From an uncultured Parabacteroides sp. (lineage in GTDB: Bacteria > Bacteroidota > Bacteroidia > Bacteroidales > Tannerellaceae), in NCBI GenBank assembly GCA_900541965.1, contig UQLN01000012.1, forward strand, positions 27,427 to 91,426: DNA of 64,000 nt, in the 5' to 3' direction. Positions 63,703 through 64,000 of this stretch are shown piece by piece; positions within the stretch are counted from its first letter, which is position 1; each line of letters opens with the position of its first letter. The notes beneath the pieces were generated by a model. It worked only from the letters and a program-made list of their open reading frames with translations. It was not told where the DNA came from and did no database searches. Position numbers and translations under genes: made by a program.

Positions 63703-63817
63703 GAATCAGTTGACAGTTGACAAGTGACAGTTGACAGTTATTTCGGCTTTCAGCCGATTTGTATACCGGGCGCGAAGCCCAACTGTCAATTGTCACCTGT
63801 CAATTGTCAACTGATTC
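63703..63817. repeat. Large imperfect inverted repeat with internal hairpins
   Basis: 37-bp arms (63703-63739 and 63781-63817) match at 34 of 37 positions and are built of short repeats of (G/A)TTGACA. The 41-bp interior holds two more hairpins, TCGGCT-TTC-AGCCGA and GGGC-GCGAA-GCCC. A further GTTGACAATTGAC copy lies at 63690-63702. The right arm overlaps the stop codon of the next gene. Confidence 0.88.
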
Positions 63818-64000
63818 ACAGTTCCGTCGGTTTGTCGCCGTCACTTTCCCCGTCGCCCCCTCCGGCATCGGGATTGGGTCGGTTGCTGTTGCCGCTGTCG
63901 GTTTTGCCGCCTTTGCCTTTACCATGACGGAGGGAGACGGAAACACGGAATTCGTCTATCATGGCGTTCCACCAGGTGAAAAGTTCCAGATATTTGCTGT
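63816..64000 (-). CDS. Unknown protein, C-terminal part (5' end beyond window edge)
   Basis: An open minus-strand frame from the right edge to TGA (63816-63818), 60 codons. It reads SKYLELFTWWNAMIDEFR, then a basic stretch and a Gly/Asp/Pro/Ser-rich tail ending GDKPTEL. The composition and unbroken frame support a real gene; the low-complexity tail is like that of Bacteroidales proteins of the DUF6261 kind, but I am not sure of the family. It is convergent with arginase. Confidence 0.6.
   Translation of the reverse strand, partial: SKYLELFTWWNAMIDEFRVSVSLRHGKGKGGKTDSGNSNRPNPDAGGGDGESDGDKPTEL

Noticed and set aside
63724..63927. 67-codon plus-strand ORF over the inverted repeat
   Set aside because: It translates repeat DNA and the reverse of a Gly/Asp-rich coding tail; low complexity with no start signal.
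1..64000. CRISPR arrays, tRNA or rRNA genes, insertion sequences, phage genes
   Set aside because: No spaced direct repeats of CRISPR type, no cloverleaf or rRNA-like stretch and no transposase, integrase or phage protein was recognised on either strand.

Overview
The window reads as a chromosome segment of a gut Bacteroidales bacterium, most likely Parabacteroides or a close relative. The phylum call rests on SusC/SusD pairs, an ECF sigma/FecR-controlled polysaccharide utilisation locus (PUL), a hybrid two-component sensor, DUF349 and BT_3928-type proteins, and promoters of the Bacteroides form (TTTG near -33, TAnnTTTG near -7). The genus is inferred from overall flavour only. I found no rRNA, tRNA, CRISPR array, insertion sequence, phage or plasmid gene.

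Region 1 (1-6380, minus strand) is a small sugar locus: a secreted GH65 hydrolase of the kojibiose hydrolase type, a SusC porin and a SusD lipoprotein cut by the left edge. Region 2 (6381-13105) holds a dicarboxylate/amino-acid symporter whose long leader carries an unreported 35-codon ORF, a PAP2 phosphatase fused to an outer-membrane barrel, a DUF349 protein and an ATP-grasp-like protein.

Region 3 (13175-26432, minus strand) is housekeeping. A first operon has DUF1599, a DoxX-type membrane protein, tpiA, a SPOR protein and folE. Then come an M23/LysM peptidase, an operon of S8 protease, xseA, xseB, ispD and recG, an Lrp regulator and two FKBP isomerases.

Region 4 (26513-45419) is the highlight, a fungal alpha-mannan PUL: ECF sigma, FecR anti-sigma, SusC with a signalling (STN) domain, SusD, two SusE-like lipoproteins, GH76, GH92, a GH164-like enzyme, a second GH76 and GH125, closed by an AraC regulator. 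The GH92 has Gln where the family's general acid Glu should be, which points to mannosyl-phosphate cleavage. The GH164-like lipoprotein is a candidate beta-mannosidase. Together they suggest a locus tuned to phosphorylated, beta-mannose-capped yeast mannan such as that of Candida; this is a hypothesis.

Region 5 (45584-49703) pairs a DUF4925-like lipoprotein with a TonB-dependent receptor. Region 6 (49783-55864) carries a sirtuin, a TPR protein, rpmH, a PASTA protein, an RluA pseudouridine synthase, ddl and an acyltransferase. Region 7 (55866-64000) has a hybrid two-component sensor divergent from a nucleoside permease, then an arginine-catabolic pair (ornithine aminotransferase and arginase), then a large imperfect inverted repeat at the stop codon of a gene entering from the right edge.
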